Below are positions 25,146 through 33,234 of a stretch of 54,338 bases of DNA, piece by piece; the stretch's first letter is position 1, and each line of letters begins with the position of its first letter. A model generated the notes under the pieces. The model did no database searches and was not told the DNA's origin. It saw nothing but the letters and a program-made list of their open reading frames with translations. The translations under genes and the position numbers were made by a program. The stretch comes from Bacillota bacterium (GTDB lineage Bacteria > Bacillota > Clostridia > Christensenellales > CAG-138), in NCBI GenBank assembly GCA_023455425.1, contig JAEYCM010000031.1:1-54338 (forward strand), written 5' to 3'.

Positions 25146-26025
25146 CTTTTACGGCGGGAACAGGAGCAGGGAATACTTTGAAGGCTGGTACTTCCGGCAG
25201 CAGGCGGGCGGGCAGGTGGTAGCGCTCATTCCTGCCATGCACATCGACGCGGCGGGAGGGCGCTCCGCTTCCATTCAGGTTATTACCAACCGGTTTTCGG
25301 ACCGCGTGACGTACCCCATCGAGGCGTTCCACGCGCGCGATGACAGTCTGTTCGTCACGATAGGCGCCAGTCAATTTTCGGAGGAGGGCATTGCCGCAAA
25401 TATCCGAACAGACCGGCTGGAGGTAAGGGGGCAGCTTGTTTACGGTACTTTCGTACGGCCCAAATATGATATCATGGGGCCGTTCCGGTATGTGCCCAAC
25501 ATGCAGTGCAGGCACAGCGTAATCAGCATGGCGCATACGGTATGGGGAATGCTTACCATCAACGGGGAGGATCTCCTTTTTGAAAACGCATACGGATATC
25601 TGGAAGGGGATAGGGGAAGCTCGTTTCCCAAGCGATATCTTTGGACGCAAAGCGTGCTGGAAGGGGGAATATCCGTCATGCTCAGCGTGGCGGATATTCC
25701 CTATGCGGGGAGGGTCTTTTGCGGCGTCATCGGCTTTGTCTATATGGAAGGAAGGGAATACCGTATTGCCACCTATCTTGGCGCAAAGGTGGAGCGGATA
25801 GAAAAACACTTTGTTTCCGTCCGGCAGGGAGAGTATTTGTTGCAGGTGGAAGTGCTGCGGGAAAATCCCAGGCCGCTGTATGCCGCCGTGAACGGCAGCA
25901 TGGCGCGCATGATAAAGGAAAGTGCCTGCGCGCACGTCCGGTATCGCCTGTATCAAAAAGGGAGGGCGGTGTTTGATCTTGTTGGGGATTGCGCCGGGTA
26001 TGAGGATGAATACGGATTTCGCTAA
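25138..26025 (+). CDS. Tocopherol cyclase-like family protein
   Basis: A GTG start is preferred because GGAGG is nine bases upstream; the ATG at 25129 touches the ribosome binding site. The 295-residue protein shows the signature of the tocopherol-cyclase family (Tocopherol_cycl): FYGGNRSREYFEGWYFRQ, FRYVPNMQCRHSV and GYLEGDRGSSFPKRYLW. In plants and cyanobacteria the family closes the chromanol ring of vitamin E. Bacterial members like this one in anaerobes cannot be making tocopherol and act on an unknown, presumably hydrophobic, substrate. It overlaps the oxidoreductase gene by eight bases, so the two are coupled. Confidence 0.85.
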   Translation: MRSFYGGNRSREYFEGWYFRQQAGGQVVALIPAMHIDAAGGRSASIQVITNRFSDRVTYPIEAFHARDDSLFVTIGASQFSEEGIAANIRTDRLEVRGQLVYGTFVRPKYDIMGPFRYVPNMQCRHSVISMAHTVWGMLTINGEDLLFENAYGYLEGDRGSSFPKRYLWTQSVLEGGISVMLSVADIPYAGRVFCGVIGFVYMEGREYRIATYLGAKVERIEKHFVSVRQGEYLLQVEVLRENPRPLYAAVNGSMARMIKESACAHVRYRLYQKGRAVFDLVGDCAGYEDEYGFR

Positions 26026-26060
26026 TGCTAAAAGGGCTTCTGGAAGGTGGAAATTTGATC

Positions 26061-26534
26061 TTATTTGAGATGGGTTTTTGATTTCTGCCTGTCATAGATA
26101 TTGGTTAACGAGGCCTTTTTGATTTCCAGCTTCTGGTTGTATATGTTTACTTGGCGGTACCAATATATAACTAAGATTGTGGAGAAACTTTCTACGACTA
26201 TAAAAATAACCAACCATTTTGCATCCAACAGCCAGTACCCTGTTGTTAGGCCAGTATGCAAATAAACGATAAATATCAATATTGCAATACTTACAGCGCT
26301 AAGGATGTATCCGATCATCGATTTCTTTTTGAACTTTATGGTCAATAGATGCAAGAGAACAATTACTGTACCAAAAATTAAGCCAATAATGAAATTAAAT
26401 ATCAGTCTTCTTATAGGCAGATAATCATTCCCGCTTACCAACATCCAGGCAATCTCTATTGCAAAACTTACCAATGCTGATCCCAGCAATATGATTGTGA
26501 TGCTGTTTAATAATATAAATTTCACTCTACTCAT
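26061..26534 (-). CDS. DUF3021-like membrane protein
   Basis: A 157-residue protein with four hydrophobic segments (about residues 7-30, 43-65, 74-94 and 106-124) and a charged C-terminal tail. Size, topology and position directly after a LytTR regulator match DUF3021 proteins. These regularly pair with LytTR-only regulators in Firmicutes, where the membrane protein restrains the regulator. The start follows AGAAGG, 11 bases after the regulator gene. The region is clearly more AT-rich than its surroundings. Confidence 0.75.
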   Translation of the reverse strand: MSRVKFILLNSITIILLGSALVSFAIEIAWMLVSGNDYLPIRRLIFNFIIGLIFGTVIVLLHLLTIKFKKKSMIGYILSAVSIAILIFIVYLHTGLTTGYWLLDAKWLVIFIVVESFSTILVIYWYRQVNIYNQKLEIKKASLTNIYDRQKSKTHLK

Positions 26535-26545
26535 AGCTTGCCTTC

Positions 26546-27088
26546 TTACAACCCCAGAAATTCTTTGAAGCTTTTGACGTAGTTTTTGGATACCTCGATT
26601 TCCCTTTTCCTATCCGCAAATTTAAGTATCAGACGCCTGCCAAACCATGGCACAATTTCTTTTACATTCTCTATATTTGCAATAAAAGATTTCCCTACCC
26701 GAATGAATTTGATTTGAGGTAATCTGGCTTCAAGTTCATATAGCTTTTCCTTGACCTTGTATTCGCCATCCTCGGTGATACAGAACGTATAGTTCCCTCT
26801 TGCTTCAAAATAAAATATCCGATCAAAGGATATCACGATATACCGTTCATTCTCAGATCTTCCGATAATTTTATCGTTGTCATTCAACTTTGTGAGTTTG
26901 TTAAGAAGTTCGATTAAGACAAATAGGCTGCCCGATGGAAATACAATGCACAACTTATCATTTGGAACAGAATACCCTGCTTCAACAATGCATATATCAA
27001 CCTGTTCATCAATAGAAATATTTCTTTCGCATAATATTCCCAATAATATCGGCTTTATGTTTTCTGAACAAATCAGATTGACTGTCAT
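26546..27088 (-). CDS. LytTR-family DNA-binding regulator
   Basis: A 180-residue protein. The C-terminal 100 residues are a LytTR DNA-binding domain (ISFDRIFYFEARGNYTFC, KFIRVGKSFIANIENVKEI and VSKNYVKSFKEFLGL). The N-terminal 75 residues are not a receiver domain, so the protein is not a classical response regulator. This is the architecture of the LytTR/DUF3021 regulatory pairs, and the next gene encodes the presumed membrane partner. It probably controls its own operon and perhaps the upstream hydrolase gene. The ribosome binding site is weak (GAGAG). Confidence 0.85.
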   Translation of the reverse strand: MTVNLICSENIKPILLGILCERNISIDEQVDICIVEAGYSVPNDKLCIVFPSGSLFVLIELLNKLTKLNDNDKIIGRSENERYIVISFDRIFYFEARGNYTFCITEDGEYKVKEKLYELEARLPQIKFIRVGKSFIANIENVKEIVPWFGRRLILKFADRKREIEVSKNYVKSFKEFLGL

Positions 27089-27154
27089 GCTGTACTCTCA
27101 CAAAACTATATTGGCAACCCTTAGCCTGATGGATTTGCACTGGCACAATACCAT

Positions 27155-28267
27155 CTAAGACTGTAAACTTTTGATGGAACTATATAAATCCGCTACCATT
27201 TCATCCGTGTCAAAACCCTGGTTGTTGCTTAAAATAACAATGATAGTATCTTTATCCACCAACTTGTACATTCCTGTGCTGATACCAGGCCCACCGCCTG
27301 TAATAAAGAAAGTTTTTCCATAGTTTTTGTTATTGGTAAACATCATACCATAACCATACTCATATTCCGAGCCTGCCCTTACGCTAACCGTGGAAGCATC
27401 GTTTATGAGTTCATGCTCATCCAGGCTTTTCAAGAATTGATACAGATCTTCCGTTGTTGAATATAATCCACCGGCGCCATAAAAATTAGATAAATTAAAA
27501 CCATTTACCTCAACGACCATATTTAACAAATATCCTTTTGCCAGGTTGCTGACGGAGTCTGGATGTTCATTATATCCTGTCCTCACGAGACCCAATGGGC
27601 TGAAGATGTTTTTGGTTAAATAGTCAATGTATGTATCACCGGAAACCATTTCGATAATTCCCGTTAAGACTATATAGTTGGTATTGCTATACTCATAATC
27701 GGTACCCGGCTGAAACAACAAGGGTGTTTCCTTGAATCTTGACATGATCTTTTCAGGAGTATTATGAGTGATAAAATACCTTGCATAGTCTAATACGGAT
27801 TTATAGTAATTTTGAATGCCCGAAGTATGATTTAAGAGATGATGAATAGTAATACCCTCCCAACCTTTATACTCCGGATAATACTTGATTACCCTGTCCT
27901 CAAGGTTCAACAAATTCTTTTCCTTTAGCTGCATGATTGCCAATGCAGTAAAGGTTTTTGTCATTGAGCCAAGTACATATTTCGTATTCGGCGTGTTCTG
28001 GGTTCTTCCCAAATAGCGCTTTGCATATCCATAACCTTCATTGAGAATAATTTTATTCCCTTGCGCAACCAATACAGATCCACTGAATTTATTTTTTTTA
28101 ACGTGTTCCTTTACGACTTCATTTAACGCCGTTTCGATTTCTCCTTTGTTTTCTTCATGAAATGTACTAACATAAATATTATCATAAATATTAATTGCTG
28201 CTAAACTTATGCCTAAAACGAGCAAAATGATAAATGCTCTAAAAGTGCCTCTCTTGGTTGTTTTCAT
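27155..28267 (-). CDS. Serine hydrolase, beta-lactamase / class C PBP-like
   Basis: AGGAGG six bases upstream fixes the start at 28267 (370 residues). One membrane anchor lies at about residues 9-28 and the enzyme domain is extracellular. The catalytic motifs of class C beta-lactamase-like hydrolases are present: S-x-x-K in LGSMTKTFTALAI, Y-x-N in YEYSNTNY, and a glycine-rich TGGGPG in place of KTG. The family covers D-aminopeptidases, esterases and PBP4-like proteins, so antibiotic resistance should not be assumed. It lies in the same AT-rich island as the LytTR pair and has the same orientation. Confidence 0.85.
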   Translation of the reverse strand: MKTTKRGTFRAFIILLVLGISLAAINIYDNIYVSTFHEENKGEIETALNEVVKEHVKKNKFSGSVLVAQGNKIILNEGYGYAKRYLGRTQNTPNTKYVLGSMTKTFTALAIMQLKEKNLLNLEDRVIKYYPEYKGWEGITIHHLLNHTSGIQNYYKSVLDYARYFITHNTPEKIMSRFKETPLLFQPGTDYEYSNTNYIVLTGIIEMVSGDTYIDYLTKNIFSPLGLVRTGYNEHPDSVSNLAKGYLLNMVVEVNGFNLSNFYGAGGLYSTTEDLYQFLKSLDEHELINDASTVSVRAGSEYEYGYGMMFTNNKNYGKTFFITGGGPGISTGMYKLVDKDTIIVILSNNQGFDTDEMVADLYSSIKSLQS

Positions 28268-28306
28268 GATTGTCCTCCTGATTGCCATTTGTTCATGTCA
28301 GTTCGG

Positions 28307-28315
28307 ATTATAGCA
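28307..28315 (-). promoter_or_regulatory. Extended -10 promoter for the serine hydrolase gene
   Basis: The minus strand reads TGCTATAAT (TATAAT at 28312-28307) about 40 bases before the start codon. No -35 at standard distance was found. The rest of 28316-28557 is AT-rich, and I see no gene in it. Confidence 0.45.
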
Positions 28316-28557
28316 TGCTATCTGTAATAGGATTGTTAATATGGTGTATAAAGCACCATTCTGTGGGTAAGAAGGACATATTTTCGTGCCAAAGCATAAT
28401 CAAAATGCTTTTCATACGCAACATTCAAAAGGAAATATTTTTCATTGAGAAAAATTCAAAAAAACTTTTTATTCTGGGCCATCATCCTGTGGTATCATAT
28501 GCAAAGCGTATGAAATCCTTAAATACGTTTTAACCGATGGAAACGGAGGATACAAGG

Positions 28558-29424
28558 ATGAAAAAAAGACTGTTGATATGGATGCTGGTACTGGCGTTCT
28601 CCCTTTCGGCCGCAATGCCCGCGCTGGCTTTGGATGCGGGGCTTGAGCGCGTGACGATCGGCGCAAATCTGGATGAGGCGCAGCGTGCCCAGGTATACAA
28701 AGACCTTGGCGTGACTCCGGGCAGCGTTACGGAGCTTACCGTAACCAATGAGGAAGAGCGCGAATATTTGGAAGGTCTGGTTTCGGACGGTAAAATCGGC
28801 AACGTCGCCCTTTCAAGCGTATACATCAAGACGCTTTCTGAGGGCGAAGGACTGAAGGTCACCACCAACAACATCAACTGGTGCTCTAAGGAAATGTACA
28901 TTAACGCCCTGACCACTGCGGGCATTACCGACGCCGAGGTGCGCATTACCGCGCCCTTTGCGGTCTCCGGCACCGCCGCGCTGACCGGGCTGTATAAATC
29001 CTACGAAGATATCACCGGCATAAAGCTGGATTTGAGCGCAAAGTCCATTGCAGTGGAAGAAATCGTGGTAACGGGCAATCTGGCGGAAATGATCGGCAAT
29101 GTGGACGCCACTGAGCTTGTCAATCAGCTCAAGCTTGTGCTGGAGCAGACCAAGACCATGTCCGATGACGAGGTGCGCAACGAAATCAAAACCATTGCAA
29201 AGAACCTCAACATCTCCCTGACGGATTCTCAGGTAAACCAGCTCCTTGACCTGTGCCGCTCTATGGAAGGGCTTGACTCCAAACAGCTTGCCGAAAAGGT
29301 GGAGTCGCTCAAAAACACATTGGAGGGCGCAAGCAAGGTACAGCAGACCGCCACCAAGCTTTGGGACGGCGTGAAGAACGTATTTACCGCGGTAGGCAAC
29401 TTTTTTTCAAACCTCTTTAAATAA
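28558..29424 (+). CDS. DUF1002 family secreted protein
   Basis: The ATG at 28558 follows GGAGG by eight bases, giving 288 residues with a signal peptide (about 1-24, ending PALALDA). The body shows the DUF1002 pattern: VTIGANLDEAQRAQVYKDLG, SSVYIKTLSEGEGLKVTT, NINWCSKEMYINALTTAGI and ITAPFAVSGTAALTG. The C-terminal third is helical and charged. The family is common in Firmicutes (YjfB/YpuA-like) and has no known function; it is exported and probably wall-associated. It is monocistronic, with its own terminator. Confidence 0.88.
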   Translation: MKKRLLIWMLVLAFSLSAAMPALALDAGLERVTIGANLDEAQRAQVYKDLGVTPGSVTELTVTNEEEREYLEGLVSDGKIGNVALSSVYIKTLSEGEGLKVTTNNINWCSKEMYINALTTAGITDAEVRITAPFAVSGTAALTGLYKSYEDITGIKLDLSAKSIAVEEIVVTGNLAEMIGNVDATELVNQLKLVLEQTKTMSDDEVRNEIKTIAKNLNISLTDSQVNQLLDLCRSMEGLDSKQLAEKVESLKNTLEGASKVQQTATKLWDGVKNVFTAVGNFFSNLFK

Positions 29425-29447
29425 GCGCGGTTGATGGCAACGGCGTC

Positions 29448-29480
29448 AAGAGCCTTCCGATGTATTCGGAAGGCTCTTGT
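29448..29480 (+). terminator. Terminator after the DUF1002 gene
   Basis: AAGAGCCTTCCGA pairs perfectly with TCGGAAGGCTCTT around a five-base loop and is followed by GTTGTTT. It lies 23 bases beyond the stop codon. Confidence 0.8.
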
Positions 29481-29506
29481 TGTTTATTAACAATTTTCCG
29501 GTTGGG

Positions 29507-29535
29507 TTGACCGCATTTCATTTTTACGTTATCCT
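29507..29535 (+). promoter_or_regulatory. Sigma-A-type promoter for the sigma/anti-sigma genes
   Basis: TTGACC (29507-29512) and TATCCT (29530-29535) are separated by 17 bases. A dyad GGAAT...ATTCC spans about 29541-29564 just downstream and could be an operator. It could also be a second promoter, since TATAAT lies inside it. Confidence 0.6.
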
Positions 29536-29577
29536 TGAGTGGAATAATTTTCTATAATCATTCCGCTTGGGGACGCT

Positions 29578-30111
29578 ATGACAGAGACCGAAAAGGCCCT
29601 GGAAGAATTTTATGAAGCGTTTGAACCCATACAAGGCTTGGTTTACGGATTGATTTTATCGCTTGTGCGTAACCGCGAGGATGCGCTCGATATCCTGCAG
29701 GATACCATTGTGCTTGCCATCCGCCATTACGATCAGCTGAAAGACAAATCCATGCTCAAGCCTTGGATTTTGCGTATCGCAAAAAACGAAAGCTACACAT
29801 ATCTTAGAAAGAGCAGCCGCTCCAGAGAACTCCTGACCGAACCGATCCTGCTTTCCGTGCTGCCTGTCGCTTCCAAAGAGAGCGTGGAGCAGTCCGTCCT
29901 GCGCGCTGAGGAAACAGCGCGCTTAATTTGCGCGCTTCAGGGTTTGGACGAGGTGGATCGGCTTATTTTATATTTAAGGTTTCATGAGGATATGAAGCTG
30001 ACGATGATCGCGGAGGTAACGGGCTTTACGCTGCCCAAAGTAAAATCCCGCCTGAGCCGTGTGTGTAAAAAGTTAAGGCGCGTGCTGGAAAAAGAATATC
30101 CGCAACGATAA
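29578..30111 (+). CDS. RNA polymerase sigma-70 family (ECF-type) sigma factor
   Basis: A 177-residue protein with sigma region 2 (residues about 20-90, VRNREDALDILQDTIVLAI and KPWILRIAKNESY) and region 4 (about 115-172, LDEVDRLILYLRFHEDMKL and TGFTLPKVKSRLSRVCKKLR). There is no region 1 or 3, as in extracytoplasmic-function sigma factors. It should direct RNA polymerase to a small regulon, held inactive by the membrane protein encoded 63 bases downstream. The upstream promoter looks housekeeping in type. Confidence 0.9.
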   Translation: MTETEKALEEFYEAFEPIQGLVYGLILSLVRNREDALDILQDTIVLAIRHYDQLKDKSMLKPWILRIAKNESYTYLRKSSRSRELLTEPILLSVLPVASKESVEQSVLRAEETARLICALQGLDEVDRLILYLRFHEDMKLTMIAEVTGFTLPKVKSRLSRVCKKLRRVLEKEYPQR

Positions 30112-30174
30112 GGGGAAAACGCGACTATTTTGTATTCTCTGCATCTTATTTAATAAGAGGTGTAAAAGGGAGCT

Positions 30175-31485
30175 ATGACGCAACGCGAGCTTGAAAAGCT
30201 GCTGAAGAATCCGGAGGTCCTGCGGGAACTGGAGCAGGGCCTGTTTGGCGACCCCGCTCTGTGGGCGTCGCCGGCGGAGCTTCAGGCGGCACAGAGCGCG
30301 GAGGAGTTTCTTGCCCGGAAGCGGCTGCAGATCAAAGAACAGGTCATGCGGCGTATGACGGAAACGGGAGAGGAACGGCGGGCAATTCCGCCGCGCCGCA
30401 CGGGCAAGCGCGCGCTGCAATGGAGCGTCGCCGCGGCCTGCGTGGCGGTCCTTGCCTGCTATATCGCGTTCTACCCCCAAAATAAGTCGCTTGCGACCTC
30501 CTATGATGAAAAGGTTCTCCGCAAAGCGGAGGGGTGCGTCATCATTGAAAGCGTCGAAGAAGCCCCGTCTGACGGATTGAAACGTTCCGGAATGCGGGTC
30601 TCCGGCGTGGACGGGTTTGAAATGCATTCCTATTCAAACATTGACGAGTACATAGAAGAGACGGGGCGGGACCCTGTGCTATTGACCGGCGGATACGAAA
30701 AAATTGTATCGATCTTTGACGAGTTGGATCCCAACACGGGCTATACGCTGATGGTAGACTATGAGCTGCCGGGAGAGCGTTATATCAGCACCTCGCAGTT
30801 TTATGCGGAAGACGCAAAAGAGACGATTTTTCCGGATAACTATGAACGCACAGTGCTCGACGGAAGAACCATGTACTGCAGGGTGGAGGATGATAATACG
30901 TCTGTTTGGGGCTCTGTACGCCTTTCTCAAGACTGCGTCTTTTTTATGTCTGTGCCGTATGAAGAGCAGTTTGACCTGTATTTAGACCGGTTGGCATTCG
31001 CTTCCGCGCTGGATACGTCCCTGTTTGCCGTCGCCCCGATCGAACCTTCACCCCAGCCGGACTCGGCGGAAGATTCGGAGTGGGGGCCCAAAGAAGCGTA
31101 TTACAATACTTTTGAGGAATACAGCAGAGATACCGGCTACTGGCCTGTGATATTGGATGAGGCGTACGCAAAGCCGGTGTCGATTAAATTCTTTACAACG
31201 ATCGCGATCAAGACACTCTCCGTTATCTATGAAAAAGACGGGCATGAGATATATGCGTTCCAAAGGTATGATTCCCAGGCTGGAGGCGCTTACATGATGG
31301 AGGATCAGACGTATTTCACAACCGAGATTCTCGGCGAATATACCATGCATTGCTCTGTGGACTTACACGATGGCAGCTCTGCGGGCGTTGCATTGGTGAA
31401 GGATACGCCGTTTTTCATCATTGCGGAAAAAGGGATCGATTTTGAAGAGATGCTCACAAATCTGCGCATGACGACGCCGCATTGA
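30175..31485 (+). CDS. Presumed transmembrane anti-sigma factor with duplicated extracellular domain
   Basis: A 436-residue protein downstream of the sigma factor. A charged cytoplasmic N-terminus (about residues 1-78) is followed by one membrane segment (about 80-98) and two related extracellular domains of about 130 residues (about 143-290 and 305-436). Each begins with a similar motif (IDEYIEETGRDPVLL and FEEYSRDTGYWPVIL) and ends with a comparable FxxxL helix. No zinc-binding anti-sigma HxxxCxxC motif is visible in the N-terminus, so the call rests on position and topology. The closest known plan is the DUF4367-containing anti-sigma proteins of Clostridia. The start has a closely spaced GGGAG. 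Confidence 0.65.
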   Translation: MTQRELEKLLKNPEVLRELEQGLFGDPALWASPAELQAAQSAEEFLARKRLQIKEQVMRRMTETGEERRAIPPRRTGKRALQWSVAAACVAVLACYIAFYPQNKSLATSYDEKVLRKAEGCVIIESVEEAPSDGLKRSGMRVSGVDGFEMHSYSNIDEYIEETGRDPVLLTGGYEKIVSIFDELDPNTGYTLMVDYELPGERYISTSQFYAEDAKETIFPDNYERTVLDGRTMYCRVEDDNTSVWGSVRLSQDCVFFMSVPYEEQFDLYLDRLAFASALDTSLFAVAPIEPSPQPDSAEDSEWGPKEAYYNTFEEYSRDTGYWPVILDEAYAKPVSIKFFTTIAIKTLSVIYEKDGHEIYAFQRYDSQAGGAYMMEDQTYFTTEILGEYTMHCSVDLHDGSSAGVALVKDTPFFIIAEKGIDFEEMLTNLRMTTPH

Positions 31486-31515
31486 TATGCCGGAAAGGCG
31501 CTATGCTTTTTTGTA

Positions 31516-31712
31516 TACTAAAAAGAGGCTGTCGCATGAAGCATTTTCAATGCATAATGCAAGGATGTTTCGCCTATGGCGAAACCCCGGGGTTCTAGAA
31601 AGGCGTCACTGGCGCCCTTTTTGCCCTTTTGGGGCACCGAGCCCGCTGTCACGCTAAGTGCACTTGGATTTTTATGCATCGTATGCACTTAGCGCGACAG
31701 CTCCTTTTTTGA
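31516..31712. repeat. MITE-like element with imperfect terminal inverted repeats
   Basis: The left end AAAAAGAGGCTGTCGC (31520-31535) is matched by its near complement GCGACAGCTCCTTTTT (31694-31709). The similarity continues inward (CAT then ATGCATAA on both sides) for about 40 bases. Inside are two hairpins, GTTTCGCC/GGCGAAAC (31567-31585) and CGCTAAGTGCA/TGCACTTAGCG. There is no transposase. The ends resemble those of IS-derived miniature elements in Firmicutes. It fills the gap between the anti-sigma and pyrE stop codons and could end transcription from both sides. Confidence 0.6.
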
Positions 31713-31737
31713 TTGGTTCTATAGACGGCTCCTGGCT

Positions 31738-32316
31738 TTATTTCTTGGGCAGTTCCCGGCTGCCGGGTTTTTCAAGCGGAAGTTTCCCTTCTTTGCAGAT
31801 CGGGCATGTTTCCGCCTCGTATGTCTTGATATCGAGCGCCAAAGCCGCGTATACAGGCAGCTTGAACGCGCAGTCCTCCGCACGCCTATCTACAATGCAT
31901 GCGGCGCCGATGACCGTAGCGCCCATATCCTCGAGCACCTTCACGGTTTCCATGGTGGATTTTCCGGTGGTGATGACATCCTCCGCGATGAGGATATTGT
32001 CCCCCGGGCCCACGGAAAAGCCGCGCCGGAGCTGCATTTCCCCATCTTTGCGTTCGGTGAAGATGCTCTCCGCGCCAAGCTGCCGCGCAAGCTCGTAGGA
32101 AACGATGACGCCGCCCATCGCGGGGCCGCAAACCTTGGTGACACAAAGGCCTTTGACCTGTTCCGTAACGGTTGCAAGCACCCCGGCAGCTTGACTGGGA
32201 AAGCGCAGCAGCTTTGCACACTGGCAGTATTGGCCGCTGTGTAGCCCGGAAGAGAGCAGGAAGTGGCCCTCCAGAAACGCTTCGCATTCCTTCATGATGG
32301 TAAGGTTGTCTTTCAT
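31738..32316 (-). CDS. pyrE: Orotate phosphoribosyltransferase
   Basis: A 192-residue enzyme starting after AGGAGG. It transfers a ribose phosphate from PRPP to orotate to give OMP. The PRPP-binding motif ILIAEDVITTGKS is intact, as is the flexible-loop region ERKDGEMQLRRGF. The C-terminus carries CPICKEGKLPLEKPGSRELPKK-type residues (CxxC followed by a basic tail), as in the PyrE clade found in Clostridia and several anaerobes. It is the last gene of the operon, ten bases after pyrD. Confidence 0.95.
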   Translation of the reverse strand: MKDNLTIMKECEAFLEGHFLLSSGLHSGQYCQCAKLLRFPSQAAGVLATVTEQVKGLCVTKVCGPAMGGVIVSYELARQLGAESIFTERKDGEMQLRRGFSVGPGDNILIAEDVITTGKSTMETVKVLEDMGATVIGAACIVDRRAEDCAFKLPVYAALALDIKTYEAETCPICKEGKLPLEKPGSRELPKK

Positions 32317-32325
32317 AATTCCCTC

Positions 32326-33234
32326 CTATACAATTCCGCGGATCTCGCTGATATTCTGTAAATCCTGTTCTTTGCAGTAGGCCGCAAGTCCGTCTATGAT
32401 ACGGAGCATGGCATTTGGGTCAGCAAACGTCATGGAGCCGACCTCAACGGCGACAGCTCCCGCCATCAAAAAGCACAGCGCGTCGTTTGCGGTCGCGATG
32501 CCGCCCATGCCCACAACGGGGATTGTTACGCGCTTTGCCACCTGATGTGCCATCCGGAGCGCGATGGGCAGGATCGCGGGGCCGGAAAGCCCTGCGTACA
32601 CGTTCTGGAACACGGTCTGCTTTTTCTTCACATCGATCGCCATGCCAAGGAAGGTGTTCACCAAACTCAGCCCGTCTGCGCCCGCTTCCTCGCACGCAAG
32701 CGCCACCGCGACGATATCCGGCGCGTTGGGAGAAAGCTTGACGAGAAGAGGATGCTTTGTGACCTCCTTGACCTTCGTTACGATCCCGGCCGCGCAGCCC
32801 GGGTCCATACCAAACGCCATGCCGCCAGCCTTTACGTTGGGGCAGGAGATATTGAGTTCGAGGATATCGATATCCGCATCGTTCAACAACGCCGCGCCTT
32901 CGATATAGTCTCCTTCACTGTGCCCGCCGAGGTTTGCGAGCACCGCACAGCCCAGCGTGCGCATATACGGCGCTTCTTTTTTTACGAAGCGGGCGACGCC
33001 GGGGTTTTCCAAGCCGATGCTGTTGAGAAGGCCCGACGGCGTTTCCATCACGCGCTGGCCTAGGTTGCCTGCACTGCCGTTGAGCGTCAGCCCCTTGCCG
33101 CTGATGCCGCCCAGGAGGGAAACGTTAAACACTTCCGCGTATTCATGCCCGAAGCCGAACGTGCCGGAGGCCGCGATGACAGGATTTTTCATCTCCACGC
33201 CAAGAAGCGTTGTCGTAAGCGGATTAGATGGCAT
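32326..33234 (-). CDS. pyrD: Dihydroorotate dehydrogenase B, catalytic subunit
   Basis: AGGAGG six bases upstream of the ATG at 33234 gives 302 residues. The longer frame upstream is a shadow of pyrK. The barrel has FMN and substrate motifs AASGTFGFGHEY, LELNISCPNVKAGG (with the catalytic cysteine of class 1B), LVKLSPNAPDI and PVVGMGGIATANDAL. It oxidises dihydroorotate to orotate and passes electrons through PyrK to NAD+. It overlaps pyrK by 11 bases, in keeping with stoichiometric assembly of the heterotetramer. Confidence 0.95.
   Translation of the reverse strand: MPSNPLTTTLLGVEMKNPVIAASGTFGFGHEYAEVFNVSLLGGISGKGLTLNGSAGNLGQRVMETPSGLLNSIGLENPGVARFVKKEAPYMRTLGCAVLANLGGHSEGDYIEGAALLNDADIDILELNISCPNVKAGGMAFGMDPGCAAGIVTKVKEVTKHPLLVKLSPNAPDIVAVALACEEAGADGLSLVNTFLGMAIDVKKKQTVFQNVYAGLSGPAILPIALRMAHQVAKRVTIPVVGMGGIATANDALCFLMAGAVAVEVGSMTFADPNAMLRIIDGLAAYCKEQDLQNISEIRGIV

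Noticed and set aside
27155..28267. Antibiotic-resistance beta-lactamase
   Set aside because: The motifs place it in the broad class C/serine hydrolase family; the KTG box is replaced and nothing links it to beta-lactam hydrolysis.
28282..28533. 83-codon plus-strand frame upstream of the DUF1002 gene
   Set aside because: AT-rich, no ribosome binding site, overlaps the promoter region of the divergent hydrolase gene, and shows no protein features.
31560..31620. Fourth copy of the dispersed 3'-UTR repeat
   Set aside because: Only a hairpin and a GTTCTAGA-like block are shared; the other conserved blocks are missing, and the sequence belongs to the MITE-like element.
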